Part shown: positions 49,140-62,374 of the stretch, piece by piece
Layout of the letters: every line of letters starts with the position of its first letter
Numbering within the stretch: position 1 is the first letter of the stretch
From: Viscum album
Lineage: Eukaryota > Streptophyta > Magnoliopsida > Santalales > Viscaceae
DNA length: 64,000 nucleotides
Direction of reading: 5' to 3'
NCBI GenBank assembly: GCA_963277665.1
Contig: OY728120.1
Span: forward strand, 944,061,195-944,125,194
Made by a program: the position numbers and the translations under genes
The notes under the pieces: model-generated
Databases searched by the model: none
Seen by the model: the letters and a program-made list of their open reading frames with translations, nothing else
What the model was told of the DNA's origin: nothing

Positions 49140-50781
49140 TATCACATCCATGATTTTGTTTTGAGCTAATTTTTTCTTGCATTTATCATTGGGTTTCCCT
49201 TGAGTTTTTGTTTAAAAATAGATATTTTGGGCTTAAAAGTTTGTGGCCCACGGTTTGGGGAAACCATATTCCATTTCCTAGGTAACTATTCTATAAATGA
49301 TCTTTTTGTATTGTGGTGATCACATGTTTGACGCACATTTTGGAAACCCATGAGGTAAAATTGTGTAGTATGTTCCTTTTTGATAGTGAGGGACGCATGG
49401 TTGCCACATTGTTCATAAAAATGTTATGGCTAACTGTGCAGCCTATCCAGGTCACTAAAAGTGAAAAATTTCCTTCTTTCCCTATTATTTACCTAATCAT
49501 ATAATCATCATTACTCCAAATTGTTTCCTTCTTATAGTCTATCTCCTCTTACATATTTGGGTTTTCTGTTTCGTCGGGTTTTTTAACCTAATTAGGGTTT
49601 GATCATGTGTTGTTCTGGAAAAAATTGATGGTATTTGTTCAATCCTTCCCCTATATGGCCTTATGGTGGAAAAATTGTGGTTTCTCACTATATTCTAGAA
49701 TTTAACAACCGTTAGGTAGTTTTTTCAATGATTATACATTATTATATGATTTTGGATTTGTTTCTCAGTTGTTTAAATGTTCTCTATGGATAATTTATGT
49801 GGTGAAAATTATGTTTTGGAAAGGTTTTGAGATTCAAATGTGATGGAAATGGTTTTTATAAATGATATTGGTTATGTTTCATGTGTCCTTAATAGTTGTG
49901 TTTCTTGAATATGTTTTTTATTTGTTTGAAAGGTGAAAATGTGATTTCAAAGAGATTTAAAGGTGATATTGTCTTGAATGTTTATTTTCCAAGAGAATTT
50001 GTTTTTTGTTGCATGTTGAATTCTTTTTTGTTCACTTTAATGCTAATTTGAATTGTGAAAGTGATGTTAAGAAAGTTATAAAAGGGTTTTTATGTGGGAA
50101 TTAATTTTAAAGGGTCTTTTCCCATGGAAGTAGTCATATTTCATAATTATTATTCTAGTTTCCTTTTCAAATGGGATTCATAAATTGTATAAGAGGTGAG
50201 AAATTTACTTCTAAATGGTTTTGGTGTGAATTTGAAAGAGAAATTGGTTTTTTTTATGGAAAATGGTAGTTGACATGTGGATTTGGATCATTGGATAAAT
50301 GTGAATTTTGAATGTGGTGATTTGGGTGTTCTTGATTTTTGGCATGGGTATGTGAAAGTGAAAGCTTGTTTTATATGTGAAATGGAATTTTATCAGAAAG
50401 GGAATCTTGAGTATCTAGGTGGGATAACTATAACTAGTACACTAGTTTATTCATAAGTGGAAGATGCATGTATTAAACTAATAGTATTAATGATAAAAAC
50501 ACTATAAAATGTGTGAAATGATCAGAGACCATAGGACCTTGAGATGGGATCCCCTCTAGTGGATCATTCATGGGAACCCTATTGGGTTTTACATGTTACA
50601 TGGATACCACTAGAACATGGGAGTCATTCCCCTATGGTGTCTCTTTCATGATGACGCTGTTGGTAGTTTAGTTGGAGGATTTTGATCACTAATGAATGGG
50701 TTTCTTTTGGCCCCACTTTTTCTAGTTACCTATTGGGATTTTCCTATGGTACTCTCTTGTGATATGATGCACATGTGATGT
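49140..50781 (+). repeat. Element C 3' LTR, first part
   Basis: It starts TATCACATCC right after the purine tract, where related LTRs have TGTAACATCC. There is no coding capacity; the frame at 49,313-49,504 is not supported by anything. Long G/T-rich stretches occur between 49,800 and 50,400. The LTR is cut by element D at 50,781, within the GATGT target duplication. Confidence 0.65.
50777..50781. other. Target-site duplication of element D, left copy (GATGT)
   Basis: GATGT is repeated at 61,397-61,401 on the other side of element D. Confidence 0.9.
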
Positions 50782-53574
50782 TATAACAACTTTGGTATTT
50801 ATTACACACTTAAAAATTATTTTTTACATACAATTGAACTTAATACAACCGAAGTGATTGAGAGGTATAGTGTCTTTGGGGATTAAGAACATTACATGAC
50901 AACATAAGATATAAAATACAACATCTTTATTGAATACTTTTTTATATGACCACAACATTCCTTCATACATAGAATTGCATGGGATAACCAATGAACCTAA
51001 ATAAGAAAGTGGTGATCTATAAATCCTAGTAAGGGAGTAAACATTGAATAACATGTATAATACAATACATTTTTTGAAATAGGCATATCAATGGAACATA
51101 TAAGTAACATGAACAAAAGTCATAATATATCATGATTATTATAACATTTTAATGTTAAAATAACTTAAAACACTGAATCATTATCATAAAGGAATCAGGT
51201 AAACCCCTATTCCAATATGGTAGAAACATTTCCTAAAAGTAATCAGGTAAAACCCTATCCCAAAATGATGTATCATGATACTAAACATTACCCAATTCAT
51301 TGGAGCGCTCTCAGGGCACACCCTTCATAATCATTTCAATCTCATGCTTAAGAGTCTCACATAGTTCATATAACATGGATTCATTCAAAATCTTAATTTA
51401 TTCCATAATAAATGAATTTGGGGTACATAGATATATGTATCATTCAATATTTATATGTTCATAAAGGTGAATGACCTTGATAGATAAATGGGTATTGTAC
51501 TCACTACATGATGATTTTGTCTTGGAAAATCGCGATGCAGTTTTGGTAGCACAACGACATCATATAGAAAATCCAAAATTTGGTTGTTGAGATAGAAAGG
51601 GTTATCTCATCATTTATTCATTAAATGGAAAATAAGGGTATCATGGAACATAATATCCCATCATATGAAATGGAATTTAGATACATAATATAGAATAAAT
51701 TCTTGAATTGAAATAATAAGAGAGAAATCCCTTACAGAATTTCAGCAAGATAATGGGTGTACACAAAATGAATTAATGAGGGAGAAAAGTGTCTATCACA
51801 ATTAAAAAATATGTACGCACTTATGGGGGTGGGTTGGAAGTCATACTGTAACATTTTTAATAGAATGAAATTGTATAACAACATAAAGAAACATGGATTA
51901 AAATGACAATGGAAGGAAAGTAAGGATCACTTACTTGAGTGTGTGACTTAAAAAGCTTTAATATGTGCTTCTTGAGGGCTTGGTGCTCCTTGGGAGGATT
52001 CTATTTTTTGGAGGAAATATTAGGGACATTCTCTAATGATTTTTAGTGAAGATAATTGGGATATTTGGTGGGTTTATATAGTAAATGAGAGGGGAATTCT
52101 TTAATATTTCTCAATCTTAGGTTTTGGAATCCATATAATTACATATTAAAAACCATAAAATTTAAAATACTTTTTTCCTAAAGTTGTTTCCATAGAGGAA
52201 CATAAAAAATATTTTCTATGTCCAATTATCGAAAATATTAAAATATTATCCTTGTTTATGTGGAGGTGAGTCACATTATTAAATAAATGATTTTAAAATC
52301 ATCAAATATATTATACATTTTGGAGGAATCACCAAGGGTTTATAAAATAAGTAAAAAAATATAAAATTGAATTCTTTTAATGGAAAAAATATATATTTGT
52401 CTTAGAATACCCATTATAGTATTTATTACATCATTTTGGGGACATTATGATGCCATAAAACACATATTTTATTTATACAGTATATAATCATTACCCAAAA
52501 AATATACTATATTAGAAAATTAGGAAAAAATCACCCTTTGATAATTTTGATATCCGGATTCCTAAAATAATATCCATTTGATCTAAAAAAATTTCTAAAG
52601 ATTTGAATTTTCACCTTTATAATGAAAACTGACATTTATTGGAAATTCACAGGTTTTGATCAAAACTGTTTTCATACCTTAATTGAAATTACATTTCACT
52701 TCATCAAAATTATAAACTCATTTATTATTCATGAAATTATTTTGATAAAAATATTTTGTTAAAATATTAATTATTATGAAAAATCATTAATTCCTCAAAA
52801 TAAATTCTTGAATAATACACTTTCTATTTTATTTTATAAAAAATATAACTCTTATCAAACAGATTACCTAATATTTTTAAGATAAGAAACTTATATAACC
52901 ATAACATATAATTATTATTTTATAATATTATTAATAAAAACAATAGTTTAAAGTAATAATATATATATTTCTTAAAAGTACAATTTTTTACTCGAAGACT
53001 CAATTTATCATATTCATCATTTTTTTAAAAATAAAAAACTCATAAATAAATTTATAGAATAAGAATTATATTTATAAATATTTATTACACAATAAGTAAC
53101 TAATATCTTACTGTATAACCCATTATAAAACCTACATAATACATAAGGGTAAGGTGTTTGATGGTGATAGACTCTTGTGGTGACTTGGATAACATTGCCC
53201 AGGTGGAAATCTCTATTAACTTGAACATATCCTGTAGTCGATTATATTCAAGCTTAAAATGTTGAATCACATCTTGGTATTAGTTAAGAGATAATCCCAA
53301 TGATGCTATCTCGTATCCGATCTCCGAAAAGGGGGCTTCATATGGCCTGAGTCTAATGGATGAGGATATCCACTCCTTTTACGGGGTCGAAAGGATTTTC
53401 TAAAACCTTATATTTATATCAATCATGTGATCACTATTCAAAGGCTATATTATCAATGGTAATGATTCTTAACTATCCTTTAAACCCAAAATAAAAAAAT
53501 AGTGCATTCATTGTCTATATTGATAAGACATTAAAAGAAACACAATTTTATTCATAAAAGTTTTGGTCATTACA
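50782..53574 (-). repeat. Element D 3' LTR
   Basis: 2.79 kb, collinear with 58,619-61,396 (shared start TGGTATTTATTACACACTTA and shared 'cattggagcgctmtc' block). The inner edge TGTAATGACC follows the polypurine tract. It has no conserved coding frame. Confidence 0.9.
52073..52081 (-). promoter_or_regulatory. TATA box of element D 3' LTR
   Basis: CTATATAAA on the - strand, conserved with one change at 59,909-59,917 in the other LTR. Confidence 0.55.
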
Positions 53575-53588
53575 AAATTCCCCCATAA
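53575..53588 (-). other. Polypurine tract of element D
   Basis: CTTATGGGGGAATT on the - strand, directly before TGTAATGACC. Confidence 0.78.
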
Positions 53589-54028
53589 GAAATTTTTCCC
53601 CCATAATTTCCGTTACCCACACTAAAATATATGGGGTAACTCTTCCTCATCCCTTCCTCTGATTCCTATGTTCCTTCTTCAAACCTGTGGTTTTGAGACA
53701 CCACCTTGATGAGGGGCATCATCTTATTTCATAGAACTTTTTCTCTACGATCTATGATCTTCACCGGGTTATCTTAATATGAGAGGTCAATCTCAAATGG
53801 TAACACCTCTGGATTGAGTACGTGTGATGGGTCAGGTATGTACTTCCTCAAGATTGAAACATCGAATACATCATGTACATGAGATTGGTTTTGTGGGTGT
53901 TCTAGTTGGTAGTCCACTTCTCCAATGTGATCAAGGATTTTAAAAGGGTTGATGTACCTTGAACTAACCTTTCCCTTCTTCCCAAATCTCATAAATCTCT
54001 TCCATGGTGATATACAGGGGAATACCAT
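53589..54028 (-). pseudogene. Element D integrase C-terminus and chromodomain
   Basis: The open stretch 54,028-53,774 has RFGKKGKVSSRYINPFKI, HVHDVFDVSILRKYIPDPSH and FEIDLSY. The chromodomain continues with DNPVKIIDRREKVL, NKMMPLIKVV, NHRFEEGT and SEEG, interrupted by two stops. This is a clear Tekay/Del-type C-terminus. Confidence 0.86.
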
Positions 54029-54742
54029 GTCTCTAAAATCAAAATCTATGTCTTTTCAACGATTTCCAATAGGGCTCTTTTGTCGATTTTGAGCATCTTT
54101 AATGTACTTCTGGATGGTCTTATCCTTCTTCAACGTTTCTTCAACCATTTATGGACCTAGAAGTTTTCTCTCTCCAACATCATCCTAACAAGCTGGTGTT
54201 ATACACCTCTTCATATAAAGGTCATAATAATGAACTATTTTGATTCTTGAGTTGAAAATGTTGTTTTGAGAGAACATAGCTTGAGAAATAAGTTGATCCC
54301 ATCCTCCTTTAATGTTCATTGAGCATTATCATAACATGTTCTCAAGTTTACGTATTTTCCTGTTAGATTGGCCATCATTTTGAGGATGATAAGATATAAT
54401 TAAGTTTATCTCCATATTCTGATCATGTTGGAGACTCTTCCAGATGATAATGGGGAATCTTGGATCCCGATCGAATACAATCAATAGTGATACACCATAC
54501 ATCCTTACAACTTCTCTGATGTATATCCACTATAGTTGATTTACTGTGAAATCCTCTCAAATCATAGTGAAGTGTGCAGTATTTTTAAAACAATATATAA
54601 TAACCCAAATAGAATTAATTCTATTGGATGACTTCAGAAGTCTTGTGACAAAATCCATGGTGATGTTTTCCCATTTCCAAGTTGGTATGGGTAATGGTTG
54701 CATCATCCCCTTAGACATCTGCCTCACATCAATTTCTAACAT
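54029..54742 (-). pseudogene. Element D integrase catalytic core, Glu of the active site lost
   Basis: PLPIPTWKWENITMDFVTRL (first Asp) lies in the open stretch 54,742-54,557. IVFDRDPRF (second Asp) and SYHPQNDGQSNRKIRKLENM follow. In the last motif the catalytic Glu (normally S-E-R) is Asn. The domain is otherwise well aligned to the family. The + strand frame at 54,546-54,839 is antisense. Confidence 0.86.
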
Positions 54743-55200
54743 ACAAAGTGCTTTTATATATATCTATAGATATCATTCTTCATGGTATCTCACAAATAGT
54801 GCTCTTATAGAACACGATTCATCTTTTTGTTTCGTTTGAGAATAGTTAAATTCGAACAATTTGCATCATCCAAAAGTTCTTTCTTTAACTTATGATTTTA
54901 TGGATAACATAGTATTGACCCAATTATCACAATTCCTTTTTCATTAACATTGAACTCTGAGGCTTTCCCTTTTTTGATAGCTTCCACTTTCATCTAAATT
55001 CCCACATCATCCCTTTGAGCATCCATTAACCTTTCCAAAATACACAGTTGAGGAATAATTTGTGAAAGAATTGGTGAGATTATTTTATTTATGATCCCCA
55101 TATCTATCTCCATAATATTTAATATGATTGGTTCATTTTCAATTCTCATCAATGAAAGATTTGATGGATCCTTTCTACTTGGAGTGTCTTCCACTTTATT
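54743..55200 (-). pseudogene. Element D linker and integrase zinc finger region
   Basis: An open stretch at 55,194-54,994 (IISPILSQIIPQL, MDAQRDDVG) fits the linker between RNase H and integrase. The HHCC finger expected at 54,750-54,960 is only vaguely recognisable. Confidence 0.5.
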
Positions 55201-55690
55201 ATCTTTCCCCGGATAGTAGTGAATTGAGTAGTCAATGTTATTGATAAGCTCTAAATATCTTCATTGGAGCATATTCAACTCTTTTTATGTGAATATATAC
55301 TTCAGGCTAATGTGATTTGTAAATATTTTAAACATTTATCAAAATAGTTAATTTCACCAAATTTTCAAAGAAAATATCACTACAGCAAACTCCATATCTT
55401 TTGTTGGATAGTTCTTCTCTTGATCATTCAATTTCATTGAATCATAAGTAATGAATTTATCATTTTTCATCAACAAACAACACAGTCCCTTTATTGAAGC
55501 ATCAAGTAAAACCATGAAAAGTTCCCCACTTGTGGGTAGTGTGAGCATGGGTGCAGTGATAAGCCTCCTTTTTAACTCCTTGAAGCACTCTTCACATTCA
55601 GCATTCCAAGAAAACTTGTCCCCAATCTGATTTAGCTTGGTAAGAGGGTTTGAAATTTGTGAGAAATTTCTCACAAATTGGCGACAATAT
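55201..55690 (-). pseudogene. Element D RT connection and RNase H
   Basis: The 106-codon open stretch (55,674-55,354) reads NFSQISNPLTKLNQ, FSWNAECEECFKELK, LITAPMLTLP, LLDASIKGLCCLLM (first RNase H acidic residue) and NYPTKDMEFAVVIFSLKIW. It is closely collinear with the family. The C-terminal half of RNase H (55,201-55,353) is worn. Confidence 0.86.
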
Positions 55691-56460
55691 TCATCTATCC
55701 CATGGAATCTATGTGTCTATGTCAATGATATTGTCCTCAACCATACCTCAATTTAATTTATATTGGAGGTATCTATAGATATCAAATTACTTGTGATGAT
55801 ATTCCCCATGAATGAGACTTCATTCAACCAGAACTCAAACTTTTTGTACTTTTCATAGAGATTCTTTTTTCTCAAGGTCTATAGTATAGTTCTTAGATGA
55901 TCCTAATGATCCTCCTTAGATTTGGATTATATTATAATATCATCTATAAAGACTTCCAAATTTTTTTTGATGTAATATCTAATGAATCAATTCACCCACT
56001 CCATGAATATTGTGGGAGAATTAGTGAGTCTGAAAGGAATTAATATGAATTCATAGTTTATTTACCTTGTATGAAAAGTAGTTTTGGGGATATCCTCCTT
56101 CTTCAACATTACATAGTAATATCCCAACAAAAGATCCACCATGGAGAAGTATTGTGCTCCACATAGTTGATCAAACTAATCAAAAATTCTTGGAAAATGA
56201 TATATGTTCTTTATCTTGATTTTGTTGAGATAATGATAATCAATGCCAAGGCGCATTGACGCATCGTTCTTCTTAATGAAGGGGACTGGTACACCCCATA
56301 GTTGAGAACATGGTCATATAAACCCTTCATCCGGATACTCCTGTAGTTATTTCTTTATCACCTCAAGATCCTAATAACCATTTTATATGGAGTCTTGGAT
56401 AAGGGAAATTTCACAGGTATAAGATCAATCAACAATTAAACATATCTTCTAAGAGGAAGA
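55691..56460 (-). pseudogene. Element D reverse transcriptase
   Basis: In order on the - strand are a YY-rich DLRLGYHQ-like block, TTFHTR, YEFILIPFRLTNSPTIFM, EVFIDDIII (the catalytic Asp pair is retained), SKSKEDH, HLRTIL and WLNEVSFMGNII. Stops and one or more frame changes are present. Confidence 0.8.
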
Positions 56461-56880
56461 CCATAAAATTCCTTGAGAAACCCATTATAAAATTACCTCA
56501 CAATAGGTAGGTCTTCATGGATGCCTCCTTCCTTAGACTCAATCATCTGATCAATATATGTGTGCTCATAGGGCAGTAATATCCATGACTGAGATAATGG
56601 TTCTAAATAATATTAATCCTCATCCTTTCACTTTTATAGAATTAGGGGGTCGATTCTCCATATGGATAGTGATTTCCCTCTCATGGTAATTTATATTGTA
56701 TCTATATAGGAAAATCCAATCCATGAAAATAATTTCATCAAATTCCACCATAGGGAGTACGACGAGTTTAACCTGGAAGTTCAATCCACAATTTGTGATA
56801 GGGGAAGAGTTATATTTATGGGATTCAATAATTGTCTCATTTCCAACTATCACTGACATATCTACTTCTATGATTTGTGG
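56461..56880 (-). pseudogene. Element D protease C-terminus
   Basis: The open stretch 56,859-56,620 has SPITNCGLNFQVKLVVLPMVEFDEIIFMDWIF, matching the C-terminal half of gypsy proteases (FDVILGMDWL pattern). The D-S-G active site lies in broken sequence upstream and is not clearly visible. The + strand frames at 56,696-57,099 are antisense. Confidence 0.75.
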
Positions 56881-57960
56881 TGGTGTTTAGATTTTTCTAC
56901 TAAACTTTTTGGAAATAAAAGAATGTGTAGAAACATATTAAAAAATTACTTTCACAATTCTTTAATTAATAACTATTGTAATTATCACCACTTAGTTGTT
57001 GGGATTCACTTAGGTGGTAGTAATGGAAAAATCTCTCCATTACTACATTGTCAGTTGTTGATTGCCTCTGAAAACCCTTTTCATATGGAACTAGTATGAA
57101 AAGTTCCCTGATTTATTGAAATTGTAGCAATGAACAATGTGTTTAGGGTTGATGTAAGTGTAACTCTCCTCTATCGCAGCAGTGGGTTTTTCTTTCCAGA
57201 AATCATTAGCCATGTGCCCTTCTCTTCCACACATAAATCATTTACTCATCCCCTTATGTAAATTTCTAAGGTGCTTCTTTTCACACCATTAAAAATTGTG
57301 GTGCTGTAATTTTGTAACACTGTTGGATTTATCCATCATATTTCTAGAAATAAATTCTCCTTTCTTCTTCTAATCCCCATTATACCCCGAAGATTGTATG
57401 ATCTACATTTTGACTTTGAGGGAACATTGTATATTTTCCTCATTGATATCAAAGTCACGGATCACAAGGGATTTTCGTAGGCTTGGTTTCATCTAACCAA
57501 AGATGCATTAAAACGTTCATTTGTGGGGGACGAAAAAGCCAAAATTGTATTGTGAATGTATAGAAATGTTTTCCATGTATGACCCAACAGATTCATTATC
57601 CTTTTACTTGAGTGAAAGGAAATATAATTCTAGCTTAATATATAGGGTGTGGGGAAAATTTTTATTTAAAAACATTTTTTAAAATCCTTCAATTACATCA
57701 CCTCGATCTCATCCTAAGGCTTCGTATTTTTTATCAGTGTCCACCATTGATGAACTCCACCCTCCATATGATAAGAAGCTATAAGAACCTTCACTTGTTC
57801 ATAAAACTGAAGGATGTAGAATATATTCTAAATGGAGTTGATCCATTGTTCAAAGATTGAGGGATCTCATGATCCATTGAAAGTAGCAGGCCTTTGTCTC
57901 AAAAAGCCGTGTATATTGATTTTTTATTTTTTAGGGGGTGTTGTAAATTGCTCTTAACCC
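56881..57960 (-). pseudogene. Element D gag region
   Basis: This is placed by position, by a zinc-knuckle-like cluster near 57,180-57,320 and by capsid-like traces near 57,480-57,780. Stops are numerous and no intact motif of more than a few residues remains. Confidence 0.5.
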
Positions 57961-58618
57961 ATTTTCCTATTCAAAACATGAGTTAAATGAGATAGTATCA
58001 TGAAAAAGTTTGTTATTCTCACTCCCATAGGATATGGCATCTCATCAGAAAAGTCATTATATTGATATGTGCATCATTTGTAAGCCTGAGTCCTCATATG
58101 ACTGGCCATTAGCAAGAATAAAATGGAAATTAGCGGTATTTATTTCATACTATTAAATACAAAAAGTAGGGATAACATTTAAATCACGTTTATTTCACTA
58201 ACTTATGAATTCCTAGGCTTCAATATATGTTATCCATGATCTATTTCCTAAGGTATAATCTTATTGGATTTTTTTTGTTCCCATAATAATGGTTCATACT
58301 AAGCTTATGAATTTACCATAGAATATACCCTAGGAGTGTCAAACCAATAGTACAGAAAGCCCCATTGTCATGCACTATTTCCCCTTCAGGTCTTTCTCAT
58401 AGTGGTGTTTTCGCTTTTTACCCCTAGAAACATCGGTGACAGAGCCACCTCTACTTGTTCATATATATAAAGGTAAGTATTTTCTTGATAAATCACATAC
58501 TCTATACTCACAAAAATTTAGGTATTTTTTTCTTATACTTAGAATTATCCCTAAGGATTTTAATGTGGTTTTCTAATCCTAATCCCAGAAAAAACTAACC
58601 ATTTACTCTAATACAAAC
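57961..58618 (-). other. Element D leader with degenerate primer-binding site
   Basis: Next to the LTR the - strand reads TAGTTTGTATTAGAGTAA (about 58,618-58,601). TTGTATTAGAGTAA matches the initiator Met primer complement TGGTATCAGAGCCA at 10 of 14 bases. The rest is untranslated or worn gag start. Confidence 0.55.
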
Positions 58619-61396
58619 TATAACAACCCTGGTATTTATTACACACTTAAACATGATTTATTATATAAACATGAACTTAGTAAACCCTAGATGATCTATA
58701 GGTCTAGTTTAGTTTGGGACTAGAAACATTATAGGACGACTTAAGTAATAAAATATAACTTCTTTATTGAAATATTCGTTTACATAACCACAACATTCCT
58801 TCGTACTTTGCATTTCATTTGATAACATCATGACATACATAAGAAAAGGGTGAGATATAAATCCAATTAAGGGAGTAAACAAGGCATGACATGAAGAATA
58901 AAATACATATTAGACAATATCCATATCAATGGAGCGTAATAGAAACATGAACATAATGACAAGATATAGCATTATTTTCACAATATGGTAATGTGGAAAC
59001 AACTTAAAACACTACATCATTAACATAATGGATTCAGGTAAACCAATGTACAAGCATGGTGGAAAATATGCATAAAAGGAATAAGAGAAACTCTGTTCCC
59101 AAAATTAATTATCATGATACTAAACATTACCTAATGCATTGGAGCGCTATCTAGACACACCCTTCATAATCATTTCAATCCCATGCATAAGTGTGCCACA
59201 TTGATCATATAACATGGATTCATTAAACATCATAATTTATTCCATGATAAAATAATAGAAAATACATAAATGTTCATACCATTAAATATGTATATGTTTA
59301 TAATGTTCAATGCCTTTTATAGAGAAATGGTTATTGTATTCACTACAAAGTGATTTGGGCCTGAAAATCGCAGTGCACTTTTGGCAGCATAACAGCGTCA
59401 CATGGAAATTCAAAAATATGGTTATTGAGAGGGAAAAGGGCCTCTCTTTATTTATACATGAAAAAGATACTAAGGGGATCATGTAACATAATATCAAATT
59501 ATATTAAATGGAAATTAGGTTCATAATATTTATGAAATGCTTTAATAGAAATAATAAGTGAGAAATCCCATAAGGAATTTTGGCTTGGTAATGGGTGTAC
59601 ACAAAAGGAATTAATGAGATAAAAATGGGTCTATCATAATTCAAACATACAGAGGAAATTATGGGGGAGGTTCTAAATAATTATCCAACTTTTTAAATTG
59701 AAAAGAATGTGTAACAACATAAATAATGTTTGTTAAAAATGAGAGAAAATGGAAAATAAGGATTCCTTAAATGAGTGTGTGACCTAAAAAGCATAAAGAG
59801 TGGATTCTTGAGAACATGAGGCACCTTGGGAGGATTATAGACCTGGGAGGAAATTTTATTTATGGGTTATAATTATTATTAGTGAGGATAAGTGGGATAT
59901 TGGGTGGGATTATATAGGAAATGAGAGGGGAATTCATTAATATTTCACAAACTTCGGTTTTGGAATCAATATAATTAAATATTCAAAACCCCAAACCATA
60001 CCATGGTTTTTTCCATTTTTTCCATATAGTAGTGGATAACATTATATTATAAGGCTAATTTCTGAACATATTACACTATTATCCTTGCTTATGTGGAGGC
60101 AAGTCACATTATTAAAGAAATGAATTTAAAATCATAAAATATATTATACATTTTGGAGGATTCACTATAGATTTATAAAATAAGTAAAACAAATTTAAAA
60201 TCAAATTATTTTATTTATAAATCATATACTGTGCATATAATACCAAATATAGTATTTATTAAATCATTTTGGGGTCATTATGAAGTAATAAAACACATAT
60301 TTTATTAATATGGTATTTAATTTTTACCAAAATATTAGAGTATCTCAGAGAATTATGAAAAACTCACCATTGGATAATTTTGAAGTCCTGATTCCAAAAA
60401 TAATATTCATTTTATCTATTTAATTTTATAAATATGTGAATTTTCACTTTTACAATGAAAAATCACATTTATTGGAAATTCATAGGTTTGGATAAAGACA
60501 GTTTTCAAACCTTTTTAGAAATTACCTTTGACTTCATAAAAATTATATACTCTTTTATTATTCAGAAAATTAATTTGTTAATAATATTTTATTAAAATAT
60601 TAATTATTTAAAAATTCATTAATTCCTTAAAAAAATTATTTACAAATACAATTTCTGTTTTATTATATAAAAATATAACTCTTATCAAACTTATTACCAA
60701 ATCATTTATAGATAAGGAATTGTTATAATCATAATTTATATGAATTTTTTTATTTAATTATTATTAAAAACCTTAGATTAATATAATAATTTATATATTT
60801 GTTAAAAGTACCATTTTTACCCAATAAATAAATTTATCAACCTCATCATTTTTTATGAAAGATTTTCTAATAAAAAAAATTTTGGAATAAGACTTTAATT
60901 TATAAAAAAGGATTACACAATAAGTAACTAATAACATATTACATAACCCCTTATAACACCCATATAATACCTAAGGGTAAGATGTTCGATGGTGACAGAC
61001 TCAAGGGTAATCTTAGATAACATCACCCTAGTGGTAATCTCTATTAACATGAACCTCTCCCATAAGAAAATCCATTCAATCTTAATGTGTTGAAGCTCAA
61101 CTTGGGCTTGGTCAAGATAGAAGCCCAGTGATGCTACTTCATTTTCGAGCTCTGAAAAATGAGATTCATACGGCCTGAGACTACAAGATGAGTCCATCCT
61201 CTCCTTTTTGGGTCTAAAGGATTTGTTGAAACCTTATATTTATAAAAATCATATGATCACTATTCAACTGCTATATTAACAATGGTAATGATACTTAGCG
61301 ATCATTTCTACCAAAATAAAAAAGAGTTCATGTGTTTTATATATCCATAAGACATTAAAAAAGTTAATTTTATTTACAAAGTATCATGTCATTATA
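58619..61396 (-). repeat. Element D 5' LTR
   Basis: 2.78 kb, partner of 50,782-53,574, ending at the GATGT duplication. The 89-codon frame at 60,928-61,197 and the frame at 59,282-59,497 have no support. Confidence 0.9.
59909..59917 (-). promoter_or_regulatory. TATA box of element D 5' LTR
   Basis: CTATATAAT on the - strand, at the same place as the CTATATAAA of the 3' LTR. Confidence 0.5.
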
Positions 61397-61401
61397 GATG
61401 T
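61397..61401. other. Target-site duplication of element D, right copy (GATGT)
   Basis: Identical to 50,777-50,781. Confidence 0.9.
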
Positions 61402-62374
61402 GGTGCTAGCTATCAGCATACAGTACACCTTGTATAGATTTTTTGTTTCAAGAATTCTTATTTTTGAAAAAGGTTTTTCTTTGAAAATGTGTTTGTTGAA
61501 AAAAATTTCCATTAAAAATTTTCTTATAAATGATTCAAATACTCTTATGGAAATTTTAAAGTTTATTTTTATTCTATTTCTTTAGCATGAAATCTTTTTT
61601 TTGGGTGGAATCATAATGGGATATGGCTCGCACCCTATATACAACTTTTGTTCTATGTAAACTTTGTTATGTATAACCTAGGTAAAGGAATGATTTTTGG
61701 TGGTGGTGATGGTGGATCTCATTTCCAGTGTTCCACTTCTTACAAGTTTTGATGGTGGTGTATTGATGGTGATGTCCCACTAATTACATGGAGGGTTTTT
61801 TGTGATAGTTTTTCCCATTTATTTGTTGTACATTTAGTGTTTGATAAAGTTATAATCATTGAACATGAAAATTATTATACCTTGTTGGGTTAGGATTATC
61901 AGTTATGTTTTTTTCTTGTTGGCAGTTTATGGTTATACACATGGGGGCAATCATTCGCAATATATATGGTTGATACCCAAGAACTAGTTTCTAGCACATG
62001 TTGATCGGGAACACCATTAGGTCTATGACATGAACCGGGCCGAGTGTTGGGTTGGATGGAAACCTTACATGGTTCATTATAGTTTCTCTTAGTGTCCTCG
62101 TTACCACCCTATTCCTTTTATGTATGTCCCTTTTATATTATTTATAGTAATTTTACTTAAGAAAACCCCATAAATAATCATTTCAGGTTGATTAGAAAAA
62201 AAAATTATGTTTTCATGTATTATTTTTCTAGATTTCCAGGAAACTAAACCTTAAAAAATCTTATCTTTGTACCATGTAATTGAAAATGTTTATGTAAAAA
62301 AAGTTTGGATGCCACATTTTTAAATGAATAAATTTAAAAAAAAATTATTAAATTGAAGTGACACAGTGTTTACA
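61402..62374 (+). repeat. Element C 3' LTR, second part
   Basis: This is the continuation of the LTR interrupted by D. It contains TGG-rich simple sequence (61,698-61,715) and the phrase ATGAACCGGGCCGAGTGTTG (about 62,031-62,050), a GC-richer block of the kind often found in gypsy LTRs. The end is set tentatively at TTTACA (62,374); there is no partner LTR in the window to confirm it. Confidence 0.45.

Larger units (their letters stand above)
50782..61396 (-). mobile_element. Element D: decayed chromoviral Ty3/gypsy retrotransposon
   Basis: It is 10.6 kb long, flanked by a perfect 5-bp duplication GATGT. On the - strand it starts TATAATGAC or TGTAATGAC and ends GTTGTTATA. The order is 5' LTR (61,396-58,619), primer site, gag, protease, RT, RNase H, integrase, chromodomain, polypurine tract, and 3' LTR (53,574-50,782). 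Reading frames are broken throughout, but several domains remain easy to recognise. It lies inside the 3' LTR of element C. Confidence 0.9.
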
